In this document: positions 48,535 through 61,842 of the stretch, piece after piece
How positions within the stretch are numbered: the first letter of the stretch is position 1
Layout: every line of letters begins with the position of its first letter
From: Branchiostoma floridae
Lineage: Eukaryota > Chordata > Leptocardii > Amphioxiformes > Branchiostomatidae
Assembly: GCF_000003815.2 (NCBI RefSeq)
Contig: NC_049982.1
Span: 9,805,948-9,868,477 of the forward strand
Reading direction: 5' to 3'
DNA: 62,530 nt
Program-made: the position numbers and the translations under genes
The notes under the pieces: generated by a model
Told to the model about the DNA's origin: nothing
The model's database searches: none
The model's input: only the letters and a program-made list of their open reading frames with translations

Positions 48535-50890
48535 ATGTACAAGACAGATATGTGGTCTTGGCGGGAATCCATGTTTCAAAGACTCCTCCTGGCCACCATC
48601 TTAATGCTGCAGTTACACGTCGCTTTTTCTGGTGAGTGCTCCGAAGCCAAGGTTATGCTAGTATCATGTGAAGTTGACACGTCACGGCGGGATGGGATTA
48701 GAAAGGGAATTAGCATTTACTTTCCTGCTACATGTACCTTTAAAAAAACTCGGGATTCCTCAGTAACAGACTGTCATAAGACCGCATTTGCATATCTTAC
48801 GTCCGTTTTTAAGGACAGTTTGAAGGTATTTTTTTTCTTTTTGTCTACCTTACCTTCAAACATAATCGACCTCCAACCCTTCTATTCATGATGATGTTTT
48901 CCACATTAGACGTCGACGAGTGTGCAGCCGGAACTGATAACTGCGCACAAGTGTGCGAGAACACAGATGGAGGTTTCAACTGTTCCTGTTGGCCAGGGTT
49001 CACGCTTCAGGACAACGGGCAGTACTGCGATGGTAGGGATCACTCAACCATTTGCTGTATCAACTTTAAATGTTTTGTTTCGCTTGTTTGTAGGGTACTT
49101 TGGTTACATAACAATCATATTCCTCGCTTCTTGACATTTCTTTTCAAGAAACTTAACAGAAAGTAGAATAAAGAAAGAAAGCAAGTAACGTTGAATACCT
49201 TGAAATGGTTACATCTGTGTTAGCAGTATGGTATACTAGCACACAGACACACAGAAATAACCATATTCTGTCTCGTGGTCAGGCCCAAAGATAGACTTGT
49301 ACATGGAGCTGCAGTGGCAAGCAATGGGGTACTATTGGGTCCCTTCGATGTACTGCAGACCTGAGATGGACGGTTTGACCCCTATAGACGGTTACCACAT
49401 CGGACTTGAATTAGACACAGGTCAGTTAGTTCGTGCGAACTACTTCAACTTGTTCATGGACATCGTCTAATATGTTACGTTCACTACGTCGATTGAGGAT
49501 TTTATTTTTCGAGACAGAAAAGAGTAAGGAAAAGGAGCCATCTAAATGTCTTGTCTCCGGATACTCACTATGCAGGTTATGGCACCAGCATCAGCTACCT
49601 GACATACGGAACGCAATACAAGACTAAAGTAAATGCTGATGGGGTACCGTACGGTATTGAATTCCACCGTGACGCCGGCAGCTTTCGCACTAACGCCTAT
49701 TCCTGTAAAACTACCCGTAATGGGCTAACACGGAAAGTCATCGGTATAGCTATGTTGGATGAAGGTAAGTATCGAAAGAAATCATGTTCAATGCTGGAAT
49801 GGCATGATTCTCGTGACTTCCATGCAGTTGCTCTCGTTGCGTATAAGATTTTAACAATTGTACAATGAAGCCGCGTGGTGCTGATGCATGAAGTCTTTCT
49901 ATATTTTATAACCACCATTTGTTGATATGAACGGTTCACGCAAGCACATGACTGTACATTTCTATCTACCTCCCAGTTGGCCCTATTTTTCCTTCTTTTC
50001 ACACACAGCATACTATAGACCCAAGGGGTTTACTGTTACTGTGAATATCAACGAAAGTGCCACCCTTGAGATGTTCTTGGCGAACGCGCTTCCTGGCGGC
50101 CATGACGGTTCTACAGAATGGAAGAAGGATGGCACAGTTTTACCGGAAGTCGACAATGATTGCACACTCACCATCGCCAATGTCCAGGTCATTATAAGAT
50201 ACTAATTAAAAAAAGCCATCATTTTTAGTGGTGATTTGCAAGAAGAGGTTAAAGCAATGCTTCAGGAAACATCTAAAATGGCGTTTACGCAAAATAAGAG
50301 TGGATATCAAGAAAACGCTTGTTCAGAATTTTTATTATTGGCCTCATTTTCAATAGATATTATTGTGAATCAATCTGCTGGTCGAAGATTGAATGGTTTG
50401 AGCAGCTATCTATTTTGCGGTTTCTTTTTATAGATGTCGGATGAAGGTTTGTACGAGTGCTACCCGACGGGCAGGTACAGTGAAAGCAAACAGGGCATCG
50501 TAAGGCTCATCGTTAGAGGTAACTTATTTGTTCTTGATTTACATGAAAAGGAAATCTGAGACTAGTGCCGTGGTTAGAGTATATGGCAACAGAATCACCG
50601 ACATTGACGGAGAAGGAATGACAAAGTTCCCATAAACGTACACGTAGATCGTATGTGCACAAAAATTAGTTTTGCCTCGCATTGAACTTTCTGCCCTGTT
50701 TGTTAGAGTGCCCGGAGGGGAAGTGGGGACCTCCAGATTGCACAGGGGACTGTGTCGAGTGCCACTGGCAAGGGGTTTGTGATGACGAGACCGGACAATG
50801 CATCTGTTTTCCAGGATACGGCGGACTACACTGCGACATACGTAACTATATAGAATTTCGGTTGTTGACAATCATAAATAAACACGCACG

Positions 50891-50928
<38 letters not shown>

Positions 50929-53900
50929 CACATGCACACACACACACACACACAAAGAGATAGAGAGACAGACACACACACATGCACAAAGCGCAATTCT
51001 TAACGGGTGGTATTAGATAGTATATGACGTCCACATATTTTAGAACATCTCCATTTATCATAGTTAACCTGTAATCGATATAACACTGCAAAAGTTGATA
51101 TTCTATTGAAGCTTGAATATTTCAAATTCACAAGCAAGACGATGTTGTCATCCATATGCGGCTCGTTCTCATTTAAATGTCAAAAATGCTGTCGCCTGAC
51201 TTTACGCCTTGATATGGAGCAAATTATAGACAACATCACTGGTTCCTTCATTTTCCACAACCTCTAATGTTTTACAAAAGATGAACCACAACATTCGTAT
51301 TGGTTGGTGGCTTAGAAGATTATTATAGCCACGGTGGGATTTCACCCCCTAAAAATGGCTGTTGCCTGAGAAGAAACGAAGAATTCAAATAGTAGCCAAA
51401 AAATGTAACAATATTAATTCAGTTCCCAGAATGATTGTTCGGTAGGTGAAACCAGCTAACCAGGCCCTCTGACCGCCCTCTCACTACTGTCACTGATCTT
51501 GGAGGCTGTGTGAGGTGGTTTATGCCTGTTGCCAAATTCGGTAACAAACGTTACCACCACGAGTACGATGGTTGCCACGGCTATATTATCCACGTATAAG
51601 ACAAGAAATGACCGTTTTTGTGACGCTGTACAGTTTTTCTGGCTTTCTAAAGAAACATGAAAGGGTTGTTGACTGTCATTTGTATCCCACCTTGCTTAAC
51701 AAAATGTTGTACAGAAATGACTGTAACAAACGTTACCATTGTTCGATGCTGTCTAAGCTTTCTATTTGACCTGCTTTAAAAACCTTCCCACTTTTTAAAT
51801 GTTCCTAGGGATGTCCACTTTACCTAGATAATGTAGTCAATAAGGCAAGTCCTTTCGAAGAAAACAGGGTAAAGTCTACTATTGTAACAAACGTTACCGG
51901 TAACGTTTGTTACCTGCCCTGTAATGCATTACCAATGGGACCAGAAATAATAAGTTGCCATTTTTTGGCTATGCTTTAAAGAGGAATTTTCCTAAACAAC
52001 CACGTAGTTTTCACTGAAATTAAAGCCGATTTATTTTTCGACGAAAAAATGCTATTTTTTTTACAATTCAATGAGAACGAGTGATGTTCTTTCCATATGC
52101 GCTTCATGTTCATTCCATGTTACGTAATAGATTGACAAACGAGAATGTTAACAGCTCAGTGGAACACATCTTGTCTCCTGCCCCAGGTTGCCCCGACAAT
52201 TACTACGGGGACTCCTGTATCGCCAAATGTAACGGTTTTTGCTTTTATAAGCCGATCTGTGGTCCGGATCCGTTAGGATGTAGATGCTACACTGGTTTCA
52301 CTCATCCAAGTGATAGCTTCAATCCATGTTTCTCTAGTAAGTCCTTCTTTCGTAGCACTGCAAATGTTATTCAATGGAACTGATTGTTGAACGTAAAAGG
52401 TCATATGCTGAAAAAAGAAAATATATCAAAAGTGATACAACATCTTTATGTTGTTGTTGTTGTTTGTTTACCATGGCCCATACAGAAGTACAATATGTAC
52501 GTTTAAAAACAATGATCTATTAAAATTTTAAAAAAATCTACACAGTATCTGATGGCCTCAGCTGATAAGCCATCATCAAGCCATCCATGATGCCATGTTA
52601 TAAGACTAAGTGAGTTAAATTGTGCGGTGGCTTTAAATCATCATGTTAACGTTTGAGAGGCCTGTTTACTTTTCCTTCCTGGTTCCGTAACATCATATTT
52701 GCCCGTTTACACACGTAGTACGGCTATTCTTCTGTGAACATTGCTCAACTAAGTAGCAGAAAATATCGTGGCAGCTAATTTAGGCTTCCATGAAGAAAAA
52801 CAACAACTAATATCAATAATGTCATGTTATTGTAGAATGTAATGCTGGTACATACGGCCCTGACTGTCTGTACACGTGTCGCTGCGCACTGGGGGACCTG
52901 TACTGTAGCTTCAAGGACGGCAAGTGTAGCAGTGGTGGCTGTGAAGCCGGTTGGGAGGGGACATCATGTCATATAGGTACAGCAAACCCGTATTGCATGT
53001 TAAACCCCACTTATACAGTGTAAAAATGTGATATACACGCACATATACTATGGCTGTGTACATATGCCGTTTATGGATACTTGATAAAGGTCTAAACACC
53101 GATCAATCCTTAGCTGTCTAGGCTAAGCTGTCAGCGTCAATGTGAAAATCATATGATAATAATTTGATAAATTTATATACTATACATGTGTTTGTGCTGT
53201 GTACTCCTAGACATAGACGAGTGCAACGTGGGGACACACAACTGCGAGCAGATTTGCAACAACAATCCTGGAAGCTTCACGTGCTCCTGCAACGAGGGGT
53301 ACAGGTTGTCCAGCAATGGATGGGACTGCGTAGGTACAACAGCCAATCATGCAAACCTAATCCATATAATTGACATATATATCATACTTAAGAGGCCATA
53401 AATGTCCATTGAAGGGATTTGTTTTCGTTAGATTTCGAACATATACTTTTGTTGCAATTATTACGTGACACTATATCTTACGTCTCCTCTATATCAGGTA
53501 TCCTGACATCCCTCACCATTGCGGCAACCCAAACCCAACATGGCGGAATATCAGTCACATCTGATGATGCACAAAATGGCTACCTTGCTACAGACCATGT
53601 CATCACCCTCGTGGTTTTGCAAGTAATTACCGACTCGTATTATATTGCGTAATTTTATTTTCTCATAAAAGAATTGAAAATTACCTTTGATGTGCGATAT
53701 TTTCTGTTGGTAATAAGTTTAATGATATGCATAAACACTTGTTACTAATCTTATGCCGTTGCATATGCATTGAATGGAATGGTGGTTTAAACAATCTGAC
53801 AAAGAAATTTGACTATGTGTTGCCCTTATTCTGATAGAGGGCATAACGTAACTTTGATAAAGGTAGAATATGCACAGTGTTAATGATAAGATGCGATGTA

Positions 53901-56900
53901 GACGATGTACACCCGTTTATAAAACTTCTAGGCCGTTCGAGTAATAATGGCAACGTATTGGCAGCTGGCAAAAAAAAAACCCTCTCTAATCCTCTAAATT
54001 CTTGCCGAATTCTAGGTTACAGGAGACATAGAGTCTACTTCGTGGACTTTAGATGGCGTCACCATGCCGAATGCCTTCATGTTACCAGAAGGAGTTTACA
54101 GCATCACGGGCAACGCTACCAACGAATATTCCAATCAGACGAGGCAGCTGACAGTCACTGTTGTAGAGTGCATCCACGGGGTACACATTTTTCACGTGGG
54201 AACAGAGAGTCAGTTACCAGACAATGTGTCCCCACCGACCGGTTACGCCGTGTGTCAGCATCCCGTCAGGTTCCTCGTCCTCGTCAAACAGGTCGGTTTC
54301 AACGCCTCTTACACCGTCAGCATCGGCGACAGCATCGGCTTCGAGATTCCAACTCTCGTCAGTTACAGCCAAGCGGGTAACATGACTCTCTACGAACATC
54401 TTGTGCCTTACAACCTGTCAGACTATCAACTCTACACCTTTACACACACGTTTCAGGACAAGGAGATATCCAATGTAACAGTCAGGGGAACGAACGTGGT
54501 GTCAGATTCAGTTTCGTCTGTACTTATGACAGCACAGTATCCTGTAACGAGTATCCATATTCCTGAGTCTGGCTTTTCGACGTATCCAGATCCTCTGGTC
54601 TTAGACATCTCCTTGCTGGACGCCCAATTGCCAACAGATCTGTACTACAACGTGTCTTACGGCGATGGAACCAGTGGTAAGGGTTGCACAGGTTTTAAAG
54701 ATTCATTTTTGCATTATAACTTTCTCCGCTTGTTGACCCACACTGCTTATCATTTGCAGGGGAAGGACCCCTACTCATTTCGATAAGTGTGATGGCTTAA
54801 TTTCTTCAAAGCGCTCAAGACATGGCTTTACTTAATCAAAACACGAAGCCTGCAGTTTTACGTCCTATCCCAGAGGACGTCCATAACCAAAGCTGGGTAT
54901 TCATATTTACCTGAGTCGAGCGTGGATAGTGCAAAGTCACTTTCCCAAGGACGCAAAAGCGGGACCTACTGTGGATTCGAACCCAGAACCTTAAGATTCT
55001 AAGTTAACAACCCTAACCACAATATGCCACCTCCTTCTAATTCTTCAACAGTGACTAAACCAACTAGCCCTTTTGCAAATGGTGTTTCCTTCATTTGTTT
55101 TATTTTTTGATTAACAGACACAGAGGTGTATGTCGGCGATGTGTACAGTCCCAGTCATCCCAGGTTTGCAGTGATTCACTTGTTCATACCCGGATCCTAC
55201 GTGTCTTACATCACGGTATACAATCAGGTACGTGATTAACATTGTACAGAAATGGGTTTACAAGGCGTTTATCATAATGTCGCATATACTCCTTAACATA
55301 ACCTTATGATTGGCTTTTTACATCACGCGTTTCTTCTTCAGGTCAGCTCGATAAATGGAACCGTATACGTGACGCAGGATTTCCTGTTCTTGTACATGAA
55401 TATCACGGCGTATTCGAAGTTTTCTCAAGTAGAAAACGGGCAGGTGCTGTATCAAGGTGAGCATTAGTAATGCCATTACCTTACGGAAATCAGCACATCA
55501 TACAAGCGAAGTTGACTCGAACACATATTGTTACTGGTGCTGCAACAACACATGCCTTTCTACAGAAAAAATAAAATATCAGAATGGTCTACTATTATGT
55601 AAGATTTCCAAACACATTGTCTTCAGTCTCAATAGATCGCGTGTCATGAATAACGTAAACAATAGCCAACTGATTTTGAATGTCTGTATTCCAGGAGTAT
55701 ACAGAGAAGGACAGGGACCTTATGAAAGCATATTTCCAGGACTTCCCCTTCTCATGCCAGTGGAGTTTGAGTACGAAGTTCCACATGGGACGATGGACGA
55801 CGTGCTTGAATCTTCGTAAGGCGTCATTTTATACAATATTTTACATCTGAGCACAGTTTATCTTTAGAATATCCCGAAATTGTTGTTTCTTACTTTTAAG
55901 AAACATTATCAGAATATGGCTTATGTGTGGGCAGAGAGGATCAGGTTTTTTGGTAATGTTTTCCTTTTCCCAGATGGTATGTGGACGACGTGTTGATACC
56001 GGACATCATGAACCTGTCATACACGTTCAACCAGCTTGGCACATTTTTTGTGGATGCTGTTGCCGTCAACCAATATGCTTACATGGCTGGAGAATTCCAG
56101 GTGCGATAAGCTTTTCGTACTTTTTAAATCATTGACATCGTCTCGAGTATGCCGAAAAACAATGAATGAGTCAGACCTAGCAAATATAAAGGAGAGGAAT
56201 ATTTAATAATTACGAAAAGCTGTACCTGAGTGTATGTAGTAAATGACGTGATTACCACATCTGACCCAAAAGCAAGGTTTTCATGGCAATATTTTTTTAC
56301 AAAGCTGCGATAGATTCCTTTGTTCGGTATATAAGTTACCACATTTCTATTTCTCGTGCAGGTGGACATGTACGAAACAATAACGGACCTTTTCATCGCC
56401 AATAACGGACCGGTGTTCATCGGAGACCCCGTGTACTTTGGCGTGTTCGCCAAAACTCCGGGAACTGCTAGTACGTATGTGTTGCAGGTGAGCAAAACGA
56501 TAGATCAATATGCAGGTGAGAAACGCGTCCATAATGATTTTAGCAGCTTTCTGGTATTTGTCAGCATTGCGTTAGTAGTGGGCAAGTCTATGAGTACTGG
56601 GTCTGTGCTTGGGAGAGCCGTTTATACCTAGTTAGTCTGTTTTGATATCCTGATTGACATAACAACGAATGTTTTGTGTCAATTGTAATTCAATACCTTC
56701 ATTCCCATCCGCAGAACAGCCCATTTCAATTCTCACCGACTGTATCAACATTTGTGATGTGCATGTTTGGAAAGTTTGGAATTTCGCTTGAGTGACGCTA
56801 TTTTAAATTTCAATTCATCCGGCTCTAAGTTATAACTACAGTTCCTTTTAGCAGTCTGACATCTGTATTTCCCCCTAGTTATTTGAGGGGGATCCGAACC

Positions 56901-59900
56901 CAGTCACCATTGATTCACCGATCAAGAACGAAACCCTGCTGTTAGAAGTTGAGCGAATATTCCAGGCGGTTAACTTTCCATTCAGCCTCTCGGAGATGCA
57001 CATGACAGTTCACTCCTTCGTGTATCCCCACGCCGACACATACAGCGTCAGGCTCGACGCAAGCAACGTCATTTCTACCGGATTTTCCGAAACAACCGCG
57101 ACCGTGCAGTTGATTCCTTGTTTCAAGCCAGTTGTCCACATAAACGATGGAGGAACTAGTTCACCTGCTCACCCAGCACCTTACAGAAGAGACCAAGACA
57201 TCGACTTCATCGTCAGCATTCAACTCAATTGTCCAGGTGTCAAACAAAGGACATTTGAGTGGAAAGCCTACGAAATGACAGAGCTGCAAACGGTTCCGCA
57301 ACCTGCCAACGAAATCCAGCTCAATGTGAACACGGCTAACGGGAGTAACCAGATCAATATACCGAAGCACACCGTTGGCTATGGGCGGTACATCCTGGCG
57401 TTTTATTTGACTGAGATAAAGCTGGAAATTCACGAAGGGCATGATACGGAACCAGAGATTAGTAACTCAGACTACACGTGGTTCGAGGTCGTGGAGAGTC
57501 CCATGGTTACAAGGATATCTGGCGGCTCATTGCTTTCCACAGGTGACATGTTTGTTTTTTCTCTACATACATACATACATACATACATACATACATACAT
57601 ACATACATACATACATACATAAATGTACATACAGATTATATTACGCAAGTAATCTCTAGCGGTGGTTGCCTGTCCAAGAAAGGTCAAATAAACGAAGTGA
57701 AGTTTGTGCGTAAAATGTAGATTGCACCATTTACGAAATGTACATCCGTGTGTTTGGGTTTCCTTCCAAGGATGGAATTCGACGTTCCATATAAACGCCT
57801 CCAGCTCGTACGACCCAGACGCCCCCGTGTCTGCCGCTACCAGCGGACTGACGTACAAATGGCAGTGCCGACATGAAAATGAGACCTTTCCTGATGACTC
57901 TGACGAGGAAACAACAGGTAATAGCTTGATCGGTCTTCCACTATATGTGGGTTTGTGTCAACAGTTTCTGTGGGAACGCTAGAGGAATTGCCGAGGGAAA
58001 AAGTGCTTCTGAACGTTCATGATTTGTTAATCTCAGGCTTCAGTTTTGTAAATCGAATGAAATATGTCCTTCAGTCTTTATAGAAGAGTATGCGGAGAGT
58101 GGTATTTTACTAAAACACCCATGTCAATATAGGAGGATGCCTGGGACTTATTGGAATGGTCTGGCCAGTGGAAGACAGCTCTGATCCAGTTCTAGTCGTT
58201 CCAGCGATGTCATTAGAGGGTAACTGCACACATCAACAGTTGTCGGAGCGATTAGAAATCGCCAAATCGAACAACAGCTAATGGTTTAAGCAAGGGACCT
58301 TATTCTGTAGTGTTAAATAGCAAACGTTTATATGAAATTAAACCTAAGATGTATCGTCTTGATCACTTTATTTCATGATAATGTTCTGCTAATCTAGTGA
58401 GAATCAATATCTTCTTTTAGATTAGTTTGAACTAAATTTAAGGTCATATGTTTATTTTGGCAGGGTAAGGCTATTCCATGACTGAATATCGCTGTAATTT
58501 CAGGTGGAAAATCCTACGTGTTCCGAGTTTCTATGACCAAGCCTGGCAGACCCTCGGGAAGTTTTGCAGAGAAGACCATCGTTGTTTTGCAAGGATATCC
58601 GCCTACTCTGGAAGGAATCTGGTGACTATCTATTCTTTACGTTTGAATAGCATGAGTTATCTTTTATCTTCTTCATAGCTTTTCCAGTAGGACGACGCTC
58701 TTGCTGCGCTCTCTCTGTGACCTTAGATTTGGCAGATCGCTTAACGAATTGTATAGAAAAAAAAACAATCTTTTTACACCTTGTGCGGTTTGTTGTCTTT
58801 TCAGTAAACGTTACCATTTTATATGATACATCCAGTATAAAATTGACGTATACACACCCCCGTTTTAGATCGCAGTGAGAGCGCAGCGCGATCGCCGTCC
58901 AGTGGAAAGGGGGCCTGAAGAAAACACAATCGGTATTTTGTAGTTAGGTTAGAGTTTGCACAGCCATTAAAACATTCACTACGGTCAGTACCAATCCACG
59001 CGGGTTGTTGGTAACAAAATAGAATATAAGATTTTCCACAACTTATTAACTTTCTGCCTCAGGTGTTTGCAGAACTGTGGACAGTACTTGAACCCGTCGG
59101 AGCGCCTGGTTATAAGCGGCAGGTGTATGGACTGTACCCCCGAGACCCGCCCCAGGTACCTGTGGAGCCTGGTACCGGAGCCAGGGAACAGTAAGCAGGG
59201 TGTAGACTGGGACACAGAAACACTCACGGGTAGAGAAAAGGCGTTTCTGTCGGTACAGGCAGAAACGTTCAAGGTCGCAGACGTAGCGGAAACATTCACC
59301 CTGCGAATCGATGGTGGGTATTTTGGATAATAAGGTATCAGTGATGATAAAAGGAAACAAAACAACTTTTTCATGTGTCTTAAACTGTTAAAAAACAGAG
59401 TATCTGTCGCCTACGCTCTAGGTATGTTTGTAACATAAGGACGCTTAATCGTGCATGCCCATGTAATTTGATTGTAATACCACTGCATTAAGCTGTACAT
59501 CTTAAGAAAACTAAGAAGCTTGCGATGTCCGAGAGGGCAACGGGAATTCTGACAAAACTGCGTGCCTCTCCATAGTTTTCAGCTGGAGTGGAGCGTCTGC
59601 TTACGCACTTTACAGCTTCACCACCAACGCCCCTCCAACTCTGGGAACGTGTTCCGTCATTCCGGATTCTGGGACTGTGATGGAAACGCTGTTCCAGATC
59701 AAATGTTCCGGATTTACGGACGAAAACGTACCCCTGAAATACCGCTTCTTTGCCTTCATTGGGGAAGAGAAATCCGGAACCGGAGATGCGTCGCAAGGTA
59801 AGAAAGGATGTTAACTGTAACATTTTTGGCGCTTGCGTGGACATGTTTGTATTTTTTGTGAATAATGTCATGGAAAATTGTCAAAAAAGGAACTTCAATG

Positions 59901-61006
59901 TACTATAACCCTTGTCCTGCTGAAAATTTTGTTGCCAATTTACCAACCCCAAACCCCTGGGGGTGGTCAATCAATCAATCGTCATCATCATCATCATCGG
60001 TCGGCTGCGGCGCAGCTAGGTGGCGAATCTGCTTTGCGGTGATCTGATCATTGTAATCTCCTGGTCAATCAATCAGAGCAATGATACTTGACCTATTCCG
60101 TGCTGCTGCTGCAGTTTTACTTCCCCAACAATGTGGTTGGCTGCGGTATGCCACATTTAGGTGAGAAATGGCCCAAACCAATAAAGATACTGGTTCAACA
60201 TACAGGTACTACATATATGCATCCCGTATGTATGCAGGATAAGGTGACCTAAGATGACCCTCCTTCTTCCCCTGACAGGCAGTATGGTTTATTACGGTAT
60301 GGACAGCAAATCTCCGCCTATATACCTGCCACTTGGAGACAAGGACAAAAACTATCTGGTCACCATCGTCATCACAGTTTCTGACACCGAGGGGGCAAGC
60401 TCAAGGACAACTACAACGGTCCAGGTGAGTTGTACATGCGGTTAGATTGGTCTTGAGTCCTGCATTCAAAGAATTTGTCCTTATGGCAATCAGTATATAC
60501 ACACAAAAGTGTTGTGGGATATTGACACACACTTTAATAGTGGCATTATACGCTAAAACTCATTGACAAGCAAATGGATATGATTTTGGAAACGGTCAGA
60601 CATTTCAGATAGCATCCACTATCTTTTGTCAGACACTGTCGAAAGATTTTAAATGCTATCTGAAACGTTTGAGAGTTTTCAAAATCATATCCAGTTTTTT
60701 GAGTAATTGCTTTTTGGCGAATCTTATTACTCAGATGTCTAACCTTCATCGTTAGTGGTATCATGTTTGATGCTGAAGAAAAGATGCCAAAAAAAGATTT
60801 AAAAAGTATGATTTGATCCCTATCTGTAGGTTAATGAGCCCGAGGAAATGGAGGACGCGGCGACTATGCTGGCTCACACGGACTCGGAGCTGAGTGGCCT
60901 GTTGGAGGCAGGAGACACGAGCGCCGCGGTGGAGATCGTCAACATGGTCACCTCCGTCATCAACACCAGGGAGGACGACGGCGCACAGGAGAAGGAGAAG
61001 AAGCAG
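48535..61006 (+). CDS. Polycystin-1/REJ-type receptor, N-terminal 1,519 codons (25 exons, continues past window)
   Basis: Exons: 48535-48631, 48910-49032, 49283-49420, 49576-49764, 50009-50187, 50434-50518, 50707-50841, 52187-52336, 52836-52976, 53211-53333, 53498-53622, 54016-54676, 55118-55227, 55342-55456, 55695-55815, 55974-56100, 56362-56487, 56879-57542, 57771-57917, 58133-58219, 58504-58621, 59063-59313, 59576-59797, 60279-60424, 60830-61006; phases all agree. A signal peptide ([17 protein letters not shown]) is followed by a calcium-binding EGF domain ([12 protein letters not shown]), an unassigned segment, an Ig-like domain (exons 5-6), three further EGF-like modules, and a second calcium-binding EGF ([12 protein letters not shown]). 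A long beta-rich region with PKD-like repeats ([10 protein letters not shown]) leads into a REJ module ([26 protein letters not shown]) and the helical start of the membrane-proximal region (exon 25). The polycystin-1 family forms large receptor/channel subunits in cilia and sperm. The membrane part lies outside the window, so the subfamily is open. Confidence 0.85.
50894..50955. repeat. (CA)n microsatellite
   Basis: About 60 bp of CA dinucleotides with a few interruptions, in intron 7 of the polycystin-like gene. Confidence 0.95.
51540..51913. repeat. Dispersed GTAACAAACGTTAC boxes ending in a 30-bp perfect palindrome
   Basis: GTAACAAACGTTAC occurs near 51541 and 51723 and again at 51884-51897, followed at once by its reverse complement (51900-51913) around a CG centre. 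Intron 7 of the polycystin-like gene is the largest in the gene and otherwise shows no exon. Confidence 0.85.
54830..55036 (-). mobile_element. tRNA-derived SINE
   Basis: On the - strand the head reads GGTGGCATATTGTGG (A-box-like) and, about 45 bp on, GGTTCGAATCC (a perfect B box, 54974-54984). A body containing CCTTGGGAAAGTGACTTTGC follows, a block common in marine-invertebrate SINEs. It lies in intron 12 of the polycystin-like gene. The 3' edge is approximate. Confidence 0.7.
57564..57621. repeat. (CATA)n microsatellite
   Basis: About 14 tandem CATA units just inside intron 18 of the polycystin-like gene, 22 bp after the donor. Confidence 0.95.
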
Positions 61007-61420
61007 GTGAAATGAAATACACAAGGCGTCTGTCTGTCTACCTAGCCATTGAACCAAGACCAAATCTTTTTGTAACTTGCCACAAATTGTATGATTATGT
61101 GCTCAACACAGAATTTCATTGTACAAACGGATCGTTTCTTACCATCGTGACTATTCGCCCCAAATGATTATTTCTCCATGTCCTATATACCTAAATCACC
61201 GAGGGAGAGAATTAGGACTTGCATTTCAACCTCCCATTACCCAATTAATTGTTTTTACTCGTTGTTGTGTTTGTTTTTATCTTTCTGTCTTTCTTCTCAA
61301 TTAAATGCCATTTTCATTTTGTTTTAAAAGCGCTGCCAATATAAGTTGTTTCAACTTGAGTGGGCCACTATCTATATTTTCCTTATGTATATTTGTTTAA
61401 AAATAAAAATCAACTAGAGA

Positions 61421-61500
61421 GGCAACATTTTTGTGAAAATGCATAATGTTTCCCGGCGGTTTTAACGGTCACTAGTCGACCGCTAAATTTTCACTGTAGC
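61421..61500. mobile_element. Short MITE related to the element at 27862-28990
   Basis: Begins GGCAACATTTTTGTGAAAA, as the left arm of 27862-28990, and ends TTTTCACTGTAGC, as its right arm. Only about 80 bp long, so it keeps just the termini. Confidence 0.65.
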
Positions 61501-61724
61501 AACTTTTTGATTTCGCGAATCCACCCCGTCACACGCCCCCCCCCCTCTTACCGCGGCACTGATTACTATTGCGGTAACGTTACATTCACAAGCAAGCTCT
61601 GTTTCTTTACCAAAAAATGCAGAACAAAAAAGTCCGAAATGCGGGGTTTGATGTTGTAGTCGTAAAACAAAAGTATTCTTATATCAAATGTATGTTTCAA
61701 AAGGAAAAAAAAGACAACTGATAA

Positions 61725-61842
61725 AAGTGTACCTCTTCGGATTCGAACCCGGGTCGATATAGCAACAAGAACCATGGTATCAATCATTAGATGCAAGAGC
61801 GTACCAAGCAGATATTCTGACGATTCGGCCACTTGGCGCATA
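61725..61842 (-). mobile_element. tRNA-like SINE head, decayed
   Basis: On the - strand CGCCAAGTGGCCGAATCGTC resembles a Leu/Ser-type A-box region, and GGGTTCGAATCC is a perfect B-box region about 85 bp later. The spacing is long for a plain tRNA and no acceptor stem is evident, so a SINE or tRNA pseudogene is more likely than a functional tRNA. Confidence 0.5.

Noticed and set aside
61725-61842. Functional tRNA gene
   Set aside because: B box present, but the spacing to the A box is too long and no acceptor stem pairs; better explained as a SINE or pseudogene.
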